In this document: piece after piece, positions 1-8,092 of the stretch
How positions within the stretch are numbered: position 1 is the stretch's first letter
Layout: each line of letters starts with the position of its first letter
IMG/VR virus record: IMGVR_UViG_3300032288_001158
Coordinates: 1-38,804 of that record
Length of the DNA: 38,804 nucleotides
From: a virus
Reading direction: 5' to 3' (one strand)
Notes under the pieces: generated by a model
Seen by the model: only the letters and a program-made list of their open reading frames with translations
What the model was told of the DNA's origin: nothing
Database searches by the model: none
Position numbers and translations under genes: made by a program

Positions 1-963
1 AAAAAATATAGTGCTGTATGCTCTATACCAACCGCCTGAAGATGTTTGCCGCAAATTGCCGTTTGATACCGTAGAGCTTGGTGACTTGTTAACTGGGTTT
101 AATACACAATAGTTAGCCGCCGTCGAGCTTGTCAGCGTCGGCACATCGGTCATTGAGTCGTATGTAACGCCAGCCGTTACGCTGATGTTGTTCGGTGTCC
201 AGTTGTTGCCATTGCCGCTAAAGTCTTTGCCGATAGTCGTGGCTGTTGCACCGGAGTTGTCCGTGAAAGGCAAATAAAAACCGTTTGTGCCATACGTGCC
301 GCTGTATCGTGCTGGCTGCCATACACCGGTAAGCGTGTTGGTTGAACCAAAAGATGATGGTGTAAGAGCTTGGCCGTCAATAAAATTGACTTCAGCCATG
401 TACCCATCAAATTTATAGTAAGCAGTAGGATAATTAGGAGGCGCTAAAAAGGCCCCTTGTGAATGGTAATAAGTGCTATTGATATACCCATCAAGGTTCT
501 GTGTTGGATACGAAGCCGTACCAAATGCAGTTACTTGCGAACCGTTAACATAAACTTTTACTCGATTAGCAGCAGTCGCTTGTGTTGTATCCCAGACAAC
601 TTGAATATGATACCAAGCGCTAGGGTCGCGAAATACTTGCGAAGTAGTTAACGTATAAGTGTATGTAGTTGGGCCGGAATCTTGCGCAAAAAATTGAACC
701 CTAAAATTATCCGTATCAGTAAAACCAATGTTATGTTGGTAATTGTTGTACGGCGAAGGGTAAGAATAATAAAAAGCGCTAAAGAGGTATTGATAATCAA
801 CCCCTAACGAACCTCGCTTAACCCATGCACTCCACGTCCATGTTTTTAGATTGCTTGCACTGGCGGGGGTTCGATTTAAATAAGCGGTCGCGCTAGACCT
901 AAACCGCAGCGAGCGGGTGAGGTTATATCCTGACGGGTTACTGCCGGCCAATACAGGAAACAT
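1..963 (-). CDS. LamG/SPRY-type tail fibre protein, N-terminal part (runs off left end)
   Basis: This frame is open from the ATG at 963-961 to base 1, giving 321 codons with no stop. The sequence begins MFPVLAGSNPSGYNLTRSLR and continues with a concanavalin A-like/LamG pattern (WTWSAWVKRG, AWYHIQVVWDT, RVKVYVNGSQV, GYMAEVNFIDG, SNTLTGVW). Fibres of this kind bind host surface glycans. Its ATG overlaps the stop of the preceding fibre gene (TAATG). The final residues, about GGWYRAYSTIFF, look like the start of a SPRY-like module, and the rest of that module sits at the right end of the window (37488-38804) in the compatible frame. I read both pieces as one gene of about 760 codons or more. The family is clear; the role as a receptor-binding fibre is inferred from position. 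Confidence 0.8.
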   Translation of the reverse strand, partial: MFPVLAGSNPSGYNLTRSLRFRSSATAYLNRTPASASNLKTWTWSAWVKRGSLGVDYQYLFSAFYYSYPSPYNNYQHNIGFTDTDNFRVQFFAQDSGPTTYTYTLTTSQVFRDPSAWYHIQVVWDTTQATAANRVKVYVNGSQVTAFGTASYPTQNLDGYINSTYYHSQGAFLAPPNYPTAYYKFDGYMAEVNFIDGQALTPSSFGSTNTLTGVWQPARYSGTYGTNGFYLPFTDNSGATATTIGKDFSGNGNNWTPNNISVTAGVTYDSMTDVPTLTSSTAANYCVLNPVNKSPSSTVSNGNLRQTSSGGWYRAYSTIFF

Positions 964-2588
964 TACGCCACCGCCTGTGAAATGCCTTGTTGATAGAGGT
1001 TTGTGCCATCAGAGCGGAAGGTGAAGTAGTCTTTTGCACCCGCAGCAGTCGAGAGCGTTGGTGCTGTACCCGCAGCCCATTTAAATACCGCATTCCAGGT
1101 CAGCGTGTTGCTACCAGCGTTTTGAATGACAGCTAACGCGTAGAACGCACCGTTTTTCAAGTTCGTAGGCGCACCCATCGTTCTATTTGACGATACAAAC
1201 GTAAACGTAGCGACCTGATTGGTCGAATCCCAAGCAATTGTTGCAGCATCGGTAAGTGCATAATTGGGCGACCATCCGGTTGTGACTTTAACTTCAGCAG
1301 GCGTAGTAGTGCCTATGGGCGGAGGGCTTACAAGACTTAATGTACCACCTAAAGTCAAATTACCGGAACTGGTAACAGTACCTGTCAAGGTCAAACCGTT
1401 AACCGTACCCGTACCACCCACAGAAGTGACGGTGCCCGAGCCTTTGCCGTTAAACGTATTCCAATCGGTCGAAGTCAGATAGCCATCGGTTGATGTGCTT
1501 GCCGCGGCCATCGAAATAGCAGGAGTTGCACCCCCCGAAGACACGACAGGCGCGGTTCCGGTCACCGATGTGACCGTACCTACGCTGATCGAGCCGCCCA
1601 AGCTTGTGCTTGTGCCGTTAATTGTAATGGCCGAATTGGCTAACTGAGCGTTAGAAATTGTGCCTGACAGATCGGACGTTGGGATTGTGGCACTTGCTGT
1701 CATCGCTGACGTGCCGTTACCCTTCACATAACCCGTAAGCGTTGTGGCACCAGTACCACCGTTAGCCACGCCAAGCGTGCCGGCTAAAGTAATTGTGCCT
1801 GAACCTGTGATTGGGCCACCAGACGTGGTCAAGCCCGTTGTGCCGCCTGACACATCAACCGAAGTCACAGTACCTGACCCAGCGATAGACTGCCAGGTTG
1901 GAGCCGACGCACCGTTGGACGTCAACACTTGACCAGACGTGCCGGTCGAGCCGTTAGCTGACAGGGTTGAGTTAAACCGAAGCGTTGTAAAGATAGCAGC
2001 CGCAGGGTTAGACGCACCAATAGTCAAACCGTTAGCTGTGCCGCCGGTGATGGTTACAGCATCTGCGCCTTGCGTAGACATTGTGCCCAAACCGGTAATG
2101 TCGGTGTTGGGGATAGTGCTTGAGGCCGTCATTGCTGACGCACCATTGCCCTTAACATAACCCGTGAGCGTTGCAGCACCTGAGCCACCCGATGCGACAG
2201 GCAGTGGAGTACCAAGACCAGAGATTGTGCCACCGGTAATCGTTACCGCACCAGCATTTTGGGTGGACATGGTGCCCAGACCCGTAATGTCGGTGTTGGG
2301 GATGGTCGCCGAGGCCGTCATGGCTGACGTGCCGTTGCCCTTCACATAGCCCGTGAGCGTCGTAGCGCCCGTGCCGCCATAGCCTACTGCAATGGTCGAG
2401 CCGTTCCAAGCGCCCGCAAGAACAGCGCCCGTTAGCGTGATATTACGGAATGTTGCATCGCCTGACGAATCTTTAATCGCCATTGTGCCGTTTGCGGCTG
2501 GCACAGTGATTAGAAAGGTATCCGCCGAGTTGGTTGACTCTAAAGTGGTCGTGCCGCCTAATACGGCATTAAAAATTAAGCGGCTCAT
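963..2588 (-). CDS. Repetitive tail fibre protein
   Basis: A 541-residue protein rich in Gly, Thr, Ser and Ala, built of repeats such as GYVKGNGTSAMTASATIP, NTDITGLGTMSTQ and AVTITGG. This is typical of trimeric phage fibre shafts. The first 60 residues (MSRLIFNAVLGGTTTLESTN, then TFLITVPAANGTMAIKD) resemble the head-proximal part of many phage fibres. The C-terminal ~100 residues (TFTFVSSNRTMGAPTNLKNG to the end) form a separate non-repetitive domain. No S74 intramolecular chaperone is evident. It lies between a small structural protein and the LamG/SPRY fibre, overlapping the latter's start codon by one base, so the two are probably co-translated parts of the adsorption apparatus. Confidence 0.8.
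   Translation of the reverse strand: MSRLIFNAVLGGTTTLESTNSADTFLITVPAANGTMAIKDSSGDATFRNITLTGAVLAGAWNGSTIAVGYGGTGATTLTGYVKGNGTSAMTASATIPNTDITGLGTMSTQNAGAVTITGGTISGLGTPLPVASGGSGAATLTGYVKGNGASAMTASSTIPNTDITGLGTMSTQGADAVTITGGTANGLTIGASNPAAAIFTTLRFNSTLSANGSTGTSGQVLTSNGASAPTWQSIAGSGTVTSVDVSGGTTGLTTSGGPITGSGTITLAGTLGVANGGTGATTLTGYVKGNGTSAMTASATIPTSDLSGTISNAQLANSAITINGTSTSLGGSISVGTVTSVTGTAPVVSSGGATPAISMAAASTSTDGYLTSTDWNTFNGKGSGTVTSVGGTGTVNGLTLTGTVTSSGNLTLGGTLSLVSPPPIGTTTPAEVKVTTGWSPNYALTDAATIAWDSTNQVATFTFVSSNRTMGAPTNLKNGAFYALAVIQNAGSNTLTWNAVFKWAAGTAPTLSTAAGAKDYFTFRSDGTNLYQQGISQAVA
1680..2385. repeat. Direct repeats inside the fibre gene
   Basis: Three imperfect copies of one block, at roughly 1690-1770, 2125-2190 and 2310-2380. 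Each encodes a version of GYVKGNGTSAMTAS followed by SATIP and, in two copies, NTDITGLGTMSTQ. The second and third copies are nearly identical at DNA level (for example a shared stretch around GTAATGTCGGTGTTGGGGAT). Such in-frame repeats can expand or contract by recombination and change shaft length. Confidence 0.75.
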
Positions 2589-2596
2589 GGCGATTC

Positions 2597-2863
2597 CTAT
2601 TCGTAAATAACTGTAGCTTTGACCGTGCCACCTATCGCAACATTGAGGCCGTTATTGGCAAACGCACCATCAACGCCGAGTGCGTAAAAAGTAGCGGCAG
2701 CGGGGGTGAAAGTAGCCAACAGCACTTTAGTTGTACCACCGTTAGCTTCATCATAAACCGTAATTGTAGGCGTGCTAGAAGCTGCGCTTACAAAAATGCC
2801 TTTGATCTTGCCGGCGCCGTTTTTAACCTGAGTGGTTGCTTCAATATACGTGTAATTTGCCAT
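2597..2863 (-). CDS. Small structural-type protein, unknown function
   Basis: An 88-residue protein beginning MANYTYIEATTQVKNGAGKI, with alternating hydrophobic and polar beta-strand segments (GIFVSAASSTPTITVYDE, FYALGVDGAFANNGLNVAIGG). It is compact and has no signal peptide or membrane helix. Similar short beta-rich proteins sit beside fibre and portal genes in many tailed phages and may be decoration or adaptor subunits. Here it is the last gene before the fibre block, 8 bp upstream of the repetitive fibre. Expression with the late operon is clear from spacing; the role is unknown. Confidence 0.7.
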   Translation of the reverse strand: MANYTYIEATTQVKNGAGKIKGIFVSAASSTPTITVYDEANGGTTKVLLATFTPAAATFYALGVDGAFANNGLNVAIGGTVKATVIYE

Positions 2864-2871
2864 GATGCGCC

Positions 2872-3234
2872 TTAAGAAAGGAAGCGTAATTTGTAAAGAG
2901 TAGAAAGGTACAGCTCGACAATTCCGTCAATCAGATTTTGAAGCGGTGTGTCAGTCTTTTCGCAGACCTCATACCGACATTTCTCAATCTCTTCAAGTTG
3001 ACTCTCAAGAAACTCAATGACGTTGGTTGTCTTCTTAGCAGATTGTAGTCCGATTGGACCAATTAAACCATGTCTGCCTTGATAAGCTTCAGCAAAACTA
3101 TCAGCTAGATCAATGATGTTCTCATAGAACTTTTGCAATGCTTTATGCTTGGCATACGAACGCGTGTTTAAATGCACGCTGTGCGTCACATCGCGTGCTA
3201 GGAACATCATTCCGACAAATTCAGCGCATTTCAT
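2872..3234 (-). CDS. DUF5856-like conserved phage protein
   Basis: A 120-residue, mostly alpha-helical protein starting MKCAEFVGMMFLARDVTHSV. The block HLNTRSYAKHKALQKFYENI, followed by DLADSFAEAYQGRHGLIGPI, is a pattern I associate with a conserved phage family recalled as DUF5856. The repeated His, Asp and Glu residues on helices recall four-helix, ferritin-like folds, but I cannot show metal binding. The start overlaps the portal stop codon by four bases, so it is translationally coupled to the portal. Function unknown. Confidence 0.7.
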   Translation of the reverse strand: MKCAEFVGMMFLARDVTHSVHLNTRSYAKHKALQKFYENIIDLADSFAEAYQGRHGLIGPIGLQSAKKTTNVIEFLESQLEEIEKCRYEVCEKTDTPLQNLIDGIVELYLSTLYKLRFLS

Positions 3235-5387
3235 TGTGGCGGCATCCCTTCAGGTGGCATCATTTCAGGTGGAGGCATCATGGGTTGCTCAGGCGGCGGC
3301 ATCATGGGCTCTTCGCCCATTCCACCACGGTCTTGCGGCATCTCAGCAATCAAGTCACCAGACGTAATCATTGAGTGCACAGTGCCCATGACGATGTCTT
3401 GAATCTGCTCAGGCGACATAGACGCTTGTACGGCTGACAAGCGCTTAGTTTCAGCGTCGTAAGCCTTAATCAAGGCTTCAAACTCCTTACGATCTAAATC
3501 CTGCATTTCCATAGACTTAGACACGTTCTGAAGCATGGTGTGCATTTGCTCCATTTCCTGAGCCATGCCCTGCATCTGCTGTTCAGCCGCTTGCAACGCT
3601 GGGTCCTTGTCGCCGTCTTCCATAAGCTTCGGATCAATCGTCTTGGCAAAGCGTTTGGCCATCTCTTGAGCACCAGGCCAATCCATGTTCTTGATAAACA
3701 AGTCGCCAGCCACTGCCCAAAGCTGTGGGTTGCCCTGCAACAGTTGAGCCATAGCTTCCAAAGCTTCTTGACGCTTAGTCATGTAGCTCGGTCCGGTCGT
3801 AACCATCACGTCGTACTTACCAACGCCTGGGTTATAAATTTTCTCTATCACGATACCGGCTTGGTCAACAATTTTCTTGACCGGCTCTTGCTGCATTGGG
3901 TTGATCTTGACGGTGTTTACCTCACCATCCTCACCAATGATGCGCGCGATGCGCTCAGTGTCGTAAATCTTGGGGATCAGGTCCACAATCTGACGCGTAA
4001 TGTAGCGCACAGCGCGGGCGTAGTTATCAACATAGTGATACGTGCCGCGGTCTGACTGACGCTCGCGAGCCAAGATGGCTTTACCCGAACGCTCATTAGA
4101 CACCTGACCTAAACTCGAGTCATATTGACCGGTTGTAGCCTTAATGTCGTCAGAGGCGCCCATTTTGGCCTGTATAAGCCCCGTTTGAGCCATCGGAGGT
4201 AGCGCACGCTGTGGCAGTGGCAGCGGCCCGCCTTGACCGTCTGTGACGTCTGGATTGACCTCTAAATACGGCCAATTGGTCGTGTTAGCGGTCTTCCATT
4301 GCTGCTCATAGCCTTCAAACTGACCACCATACCCGATAAACGGTGCTTTTGGCGCCAAGGCAAGCATTTCAGCTTCTTGGCTGACCCAATAGTTGTACAT
4401 ACGCTGTGCATCTTTAGCGTTACGCACGATGCCCGACAGGTATAAACGCCCGTCGATCTCAAATTCGTTACCAATGACGCGCACAACCGGTATCCAAGAG
4501 CCCGCCCAATCTTGCTCTTCAAGCACCTCAAAACCGTTGATTTTGCACCATTTGACCTTCTTTATGTCCACCATGCGCGAGCGAATCGGCTTCATGCCTC
4601 GCATAGCCATCTCGGCGTCTTGTGCCGAGCCCGCAAACGCTGTGACGTTGCCGTAATACAGGTTTAGCGTGGCTTTTTCGTGCTTGATGTAGAAGTATTC
4701 CGCGATGCGGACCGTGTCTTCGTTGATCCACGCGGAGAGCGATTGGTCACCGACACCTTGCTGCTGGAGCGAGGAGTGCGGGAGCGCGTCGGGGAACTGC
4801 CGCTCGTACTCTTCTTTGGTGATGTCTTCGCAGATGAAGCACCAGTTCGCGTCCGCACCGCAGGGGTCTTGGATGGTGGGGTCCATGTAAACAGAGAACG
4901 AATTGCGGATACGACCGATCTTAATATCTTGGTTAAACGTGTCATCATCGCAATACTCCGTCAGCAGTCGGATGTAGCCTTCGCCATAAGCGACTTGGTT
5001 TTCACACGCGGTGTCGTACGCAACATCAGCGTCTGACAGGTATTCGATATGGCGCACCATACCGTTGAAAATTTCCGCTACTTCAACGTCTGCCTTGTCA
5101 TCCACGGGGATAACTTTACCGCTTGGGCGGTTTTGGCGTTGATCGTTGGTGATTTCACGTACGTGCTGTGGCAGCTTGTTGATTGTCAAGCAAGGACGTG
5201 CGTTAATCGTCTGCCCTTGGACCGCGCCGCGCGTTTGCAACACGTCGGCTGGCCACTGATATTGGTTGTCCGGACTTGCGGCAAAGAATCGTAGGTCGTC
5301 TAGCTCGTCTTCTCTAGATTCACTAAATGCCGCAATAGCCATCTTTAGGCGGTTGCGGGCGGTCGAGAGAAGATCGTCGTTTTTCAT
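3231..5387 (-). CDS. P22-type portal protein
   Basis: A 718-residue portal protein, close in length to P22 gp1 (725). Twelve copies would form the ring at the head vertex through which DNA is packaged and ejected and to which the short tail attaches. Recognisable parts are the N-terminal helical segment with RPCLTINKLPQHVREITNDQ, then NRPSGKVIPVDDKADVEVAE, the clip/stem region with AYGEGYIRLLTEY, and a helical, Met/Gln-rich C-terminal barrel-like stretch (QAAEQQMQGMAQEMEQMHTM). The last ~40 residues are a Pro/Met/Glu-rich low-complexity tail. The gene follows terL and the GroES homologue and overlaps both neighbours by a few bases. Confidence 0.92.
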   Translation of the reverse strand: MKNDDLLSTARNRLKMAIAAFSESREDELDDLRFFAASPDNQYQWPADVLQTRGAVQGQTINARPCLTINKLPQHVREITNDQRQNRPSGKVIPVDDKADVEVAEIFNGMVRHIEYLSDADVAYDTACENQVAYGEGYIRLLTEYCDDDTFNQDIKIGRIRNSFSVYMDPTIQDPCGADANWCFICEDITKEEYERQFPDALPHSSLQQQGVGDQSLSAWINEDTVRIAEYFYIKHEKATLNLYYGNVTAFAGSAQDAEMAMRGMKPIRSRMVDIKKVKWCKINGFEVLEEQDWAGSWIPVVRVIGNEFEIDGRLYLSGIVRNAKDAQRMYNYWVSQEAEMLALAPKAPFIGYGGQFEGYEQQWKTANTTNWPYLEVNPDVTDGQGGPLPLPQRALPPMAQTGLIQAKMGASDDIKATTGQYDSSLGQVSNERSGKAILARERQSDRGTYHYVDNYARAVRYITRQIVDLIPKIYDTERIARIIGEDGEVNTVKINPMQQEPVKKIVDQAGIVIEKIYNPGVGKYDVMVTTGPSYMTKRQEALEAMAQLLQGNPQLWAVAGDLFIKNMDWPGAQEMAKRFAKTIDPKLMEDGDKDPALQAAEQQMQGMAQEMEQMHTMLQNVSKSMEMQDLDRKEFEALIKAYDAETKRLSAVQASMSPEQIQDIVMGTVHSMITSGDLIAEMPQDRGGMGEEPMMPPPEQPMMPPPEMMPPEGMPPQ

Positions 5388-5629
5388 ACTAGCCCTATGA
5401 CATCTTTGTCTTTCATGACTATGCAGTCTTCGTAAGTCTGGTCAATCGTGCCGCTATACATGACGTGGTCGCCAACCTTAACCAATAGTGGTCGGTTGGA
5501 GCCTTTTTTGCCTGGGCCCACGGCCATAACGGTGCCGGTACGCATGTCTTCTTCAGGCAAAATTAACAGCCCGCTCTGAATAAACGGGTCGGGTTTGACT
5601 ACGATATTGTCGTTTAATGGTCTGATCAT
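5384..5629 (-). CDS. Phage-encoded GroES-like co-chaperonin
   Basis: An 81-residue Cpn10 homologue, shorter than bacterial GroES (about 97). It shows the beta-barrel opening MIRPLNDNIVVKPD, a short mobile loop FIQSGLLILPEEDM with the hydrophobic SGLLILP segment that docks on GroEL, the core TGTVMAVGPGKKG, and VKVGDHVMYS. The C-terminal strand is CIVMKDKDVIGLV. It would cap host GroEL, plausibly to help coat protein or other late proteins fold, as T4 gp31 does. It sits between a basic miniprotein (ATGA overlap) and the portal (4-base overlap), inside the late operon. No companion GroEL gene is present. Confidence 0.85.
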   Translation of the reverse strand: MIRPLNDNIVVKPDPFIQSGLLILPEEDMRTGTVMAVGPGKKGSNRPLLVKVGDHVMYSGTIDQTYEDCIVMKDKDVIGLV

Positions 5630-5772
5630 TTCTTTTTAGCGGTTTTGGCTGACTGTTTGAAATCTTTAGCGGTTGGCGCACCAGCAGCGCCTGGTTTTCG
5701 CATCTTTTCGCCCGAACCCGCGGCAATACGCTCGCGTTTGGCGTGAATGTTAGCGTACAAACCCTGTTTCAT
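5626..5772 (-). CDS. Small basic protein, conserved in phage terminase-portal regions
   Basis: A 48-residue, very basic protein: MKQGLYANIHAKRERIAAGS, then GEKMRKPGAAGAPTAKDFKQ and SAKTAKKK. The Lys/Arg-rich, Gly/Ala/Pro-containing sequence suggests a nucleic-acid-binding or disordered peptide. Both ends overlap neighbours in ATGA fashion: its start overlaps the stop of the upstream 41-residue gene, and its stop overlaps the start of the GroES homologue. This supports it as a translated gene. I recall similar peptides near terminases of other phages; function unknown. Confidence 0.75.
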   Translation of the reverse strand: MKQGLYANIHAKRERIAAGSGEKMRKPGAAGAPTAKDFKQSAKTAKKK

Positions 5773-5894
5773 TTGGCTTTTCTCTTAACAGCGTAAGCAA
5801 TGGCCACGGCTTGCTTGATAGGCTTGCCGGCTTTGACTTCCGCTTTGACGTTAGCGCGGAAAGCTTCTTTAGTAGGTGACTTCTTTAGCGGCAT
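5769..5894 (-). CDS. 41-residue basic protein (DUF6496-like)
   Basis: Encodes MPLKKSPTKEAFRANVKAEV followed by KAGKPIKQAVAIAYAVKRKA and a final K. The pattern of a basic N-terminus, then GKP.KQAVAIAY and a basic tail, resembles short phage proteins grouped near DUF6496, and the peptide is probably helical and DNA- or RNA-binding. The start lies one base past the terL stop, and the stop overlaps the next start (ATGA). Its place between terL and the portal suggests a role in packaging or head assembly, but nothing in the sequence proves this. Confidence 0.72.
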   Translation of the reverse strand: MPLKKSPTKEAFRANVKAEVKAGKPIKQAVAIAYAVKRKAK

Positions 5895-5895
5895 T

Positions 5896-7419
5896 TTAAG
5901 CCCCCATCCATGAAGTTAGTACTCCGCTTGCAGAATAACCCCTGCGTGGGGTCTTGTCAACAGTTTCTCGATGCGCCATCGGGAAGGCAAACGTGACACA
6001 TATTGCGTCTGCCGCATCAGGCGACGCAAGCCCTCTCGATCTCATGTCTTTTTTGCTTTCTAAGAAGATCGTGCCCTTGGAATCAGGCTTCATCATGGGC
6101 GAAATCAGGTCGCTTTTAAGCATTCTGTCTGATGGGATGGACGCAGACTTCAACCATTCACGCATCGCGCCCCACATCTCAGCGCGTTTGTTGCCGTACA
6201 TGAGCGGGTTCTTAGACTTATTGCCAAAATTCACGCCCCGAACCTTATAGCGCTGTTCTTTTAGCCGGTCCACGACCCCACCACCCACACCGCCCTCGTC
6301 AATTACGACCATAGCAGGGCTGTATTCCTCAATTGCATCAATAATATGGCCGACCACCGTCATCGTATCGTCGCCCCGATAACGCTTAATGTCCACAATG
6401 TCGCGCCCTTGCCTGACCGCAATGACGGTCGCGTCCGCCCCGAACCGTGCGGGGTCTACGCCTAGCACAATGGGGGCTGACTGATCCTTATAGCGGGGGC
6501 GTTTCATGGCATCATCCACCGTTTGCGCCGAAATGAACTGATCATCGCTCGCATTCGGGAACTCACCATAGACTTCTACGTGCGCTTGTGACGAATCCGG
6601 CCCATATTCGTCAATAATCTGCTGATAGACCTGCTTGTCCGTACCCTCGACCGTGCGGGCGTCCACGACTTGCGTGCGCCAAAACTCACGCTTGGCGTGA
6701 AAGCACTCGTAGAAGTAGCCGCTGTTGCGCCGCGGGTTAGAAAACGCCAACCAAAAACGGTTTGGCGTGTTCTCGGTAAAGAATCCAGAGGTCACCGCCC
6801 AGATGGCGTCATCAATACCCGAGGCTTCGTCAAAAATCACCATCACGCCGTCGTAGTTGTGCACACCGGCGTACGCGTCTGGATTCTCGCTTGACCACAG
6901 CCGACCCTCCACCGACCAATAACGCGTGCCTTTCTTGAGGTCCCGCTCGACCAACTCGGTCAACCACTTAGCCGGCATAAGCCGCGTGGCGCTCACTTCA
7001 AACCAATGGCTGTTAATCGCCATCGCAAGCCATTTAGTAATCTCAGCCCAAGTGACGCTTCTGAGCTGAGACTCGCTGTTGGCCGATATGATGGTCGTTG
7101 ACCCGATCCTAGTGGACAGCATCCAGATCGTAATCCAACTTACAAGCGCTGACTTACCAATACCACGACCCGAGCTTACCGCTTGGCGCAGTGTGTCGTA
7201 GTCTAGTTTGCCCTTGTTTTGCGCGATGTGTTCGCCGATCTGCGTGAGCACCTCACGCTGCCATTTGCGCGGTCCTTTGAAGTGCTCCAGAGGCGTACCC
7301 TTGACGCCCCACGGAAATACCAACGCAACAAACGCTAATGGATTATCTCTGATCGCGGGCGACCATAGCCTCGCCATTAACTCTTGTTCGTCCTGCGCTG
7401 AGTATATTGTCGTCTGCAA
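5896..7419 (-). CDS. terL: Terminase large subunit (TerL)
   Basis: A packaging motor ATPase and nuclease of 507 residues. The Walker A-like motif is SGRGIGKS (residues 83-90) and Walker B with the catalytic Glu is VMVIFDEAS (about 192-200). An RNase H-like nuclease domain follows with Asp322 (LGVDPARFGADATVI), Asp374 (VVIDEGGVGGG) and the SPDAADA motif near 468-471, so both activities appear intact. The longest frame starts at a TTG (7419) overlapping terS by 77 bp. An internal ATG at 7377 (ELMARLW) follows a weak AAGAG element and is an alternative start. The gene order terS-terL-portal supports the call. Confidence 0.95.
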   Translation of the reverse strand: MQTTIYSAQDEQELMARLWSPAIRDNPLAFVALVFPWGVKGTPLEHFKGPRKWQREVLTQIGEHIAQNKGKLDYDTLRQAVSSGRGIGKSALVSWITIWMLSTRIGSTTIISANSESQLRSVTWAEITKWLAMAINSHWFEVSATRLMPAKWLTELVERDLKKGTRYWSVEGRLWSSENPDAYAGVHNYDGVMVIFDEASGIDDAIWAVTSGFFTENTPNRFWLAFSNPRRNSGYFYECFHAKREFWRTQVVDARTVEGTDKQVYQQIIDEYGPDSSQAHVEVYGEFPNASDDQFISAQTVDDAMKRPRYKDQSAPIVLGVDPARFGADATVIAVRQGRDIVDIKRYRGDDTMTVVGHIIDAIEEYSPAMVVIDEGGVGGGVVDRLKEQRYKVRGVNFGNKSKNPLMYGNKRAEMWGAMREWLKSASIPSDRMLKSDLISPMMKPDSKGTIFLESKKDMRSRGLASPDAADAICVTFAFPMAHRETVDKTPRRGYSASGVLTSWMGA

Positions 7420-7822
7420 TTGAATCGTCCCGTAAGTGCGCGATGTCTATGACTCTTTTCTCGCCTTGTTCAAGCGCGGCGATGACGCTGATGCGCTGCT
7501 CAACATCTACATTGATTTGCTGTTTGGCAACCCAATCGTGTTTGTGCTTTAGAATCTCAAGCGCCGCCTTGGCGTCGCCGTTGCGTGCGGCCTCATGCAA
7601 CACCATCGACATCTCAAGCTCACCATCCGCTTTACCTTTAACCGCCGCGTGCTCGGCCACCGGATCAAGCTGACACAATGCGCGGAACTCTGCGGGCAGC
7701 ATGCCAGCGGCGAGCGCCAACGTGTCGCCCGAGAGTCCTAACTTAGCGGCGTCGTAGATCGCCTTTAAGCGCGACTCTGTGGCTTTGACTTGTCGGATCG
7801 AGAGCGGGAAGGATTCGAACAT
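7343..7822 (-). CDS. terS: Terminase small subunit (TerS)
   Basis: A 159-residue protein with a predicted N-terminal helix-turn-helix region (ATESRLKAIYDAAKLGLSGD, then TLALAAGMLPAEFRALC). A helical oligomerisation region follows (GELEMSMVLHEAARNGDAKA, then ALEILKHKHDWVAKQQ). This is the usual build of small terminases, which bind pac/cos DNA and recruit TerL. It is the first gene of the late operon and overlaps terL. No Shine-Dalgarno sequence is visible before its ATG. A TATACT element ends 7 bp upstream of the start codon, so the mRNA may be nearly leaderless. Confidence 0.85.
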   Translation of the reverse strand: MFESFPLSIRQVKATESRLKAIYDAAKLGLSGDTLALAAGMLPAEFRALCQLDPVAEHAAVKGKADGELEMSMVLHEAARNGDAKAALEILKHKHDWVAKQQINVDVEQRISVIAALEQGEKRVIDIAHLRDDSIADDNILSAGRTRVNGEAMVARDQR

Positions 7823-7829
7823 GGCTATT

Positions 7830-7835
7830 AGTATA
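7830..7835 (-). promoter_or_regulatory. Possible -10 element of the late promoter
   Basis: On the minus strand the sequence TATATACTAATAGCC leads directly into the terS ATG, and TATACT lies at 7835-7830. A -10 here would place the transcript start almost at the start codon. No good -35 is seen 16-18 bp upstream, where the sequence is a T-rich tract. An activator or another promoter deeper in the control region may therefore be used. Confidence 0.35.
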
Positions 7836-7963
7836 TATTAAAAATAAAAAAAATTGTTTGCAGACGCTGCGTAGACAAGGACCTGCCGGCCAGGGCCCTA
7901 CCCCCCCATCAAGGATTTTTTAGCAGATTGCTTGCAGCCCTGGGCTAACGATTGCTTAGTGTT

Positions 7964-8038
7964 GCTGCACTGCACAATGCTGCGTTGCACAATGCTGCGC
8001 TGCAAAATGATGCAATGCACAATGCTGCGTTGCAACAT
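7964..8038. repeat. Five 15-bp tandem repeats (iteron-like)
   Basis: Five consecutive units follow the consensus GCTGCGTTGCACAAT at 7964-7978, 7979-7993, 7994-8008, 8009-8023 and 8024-8038. Each differs from the consensus by at most four bases. The unit contains TGCA-type half sites. Directly after it come 9-bp units TAGTCGTTT, TAGTCATTT and TAGCCATGC (8038-8064). Tandem units of this size in a phage control region are typical of initiator or regulator binding sites. Confidence 0.8.
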
Positions 8039-8092
8039 AGTCGTTTTAGTCATTTTAGCCATGCCGAAAAACCGGCCGCCAAACCATGCAAT

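Noticed and set aside
7964-8038. Possible CRISPR array
   Set aside because: The units are contiguous 15-mers with no unique spacers, so this is a tandem repeat and not a CRISPR.
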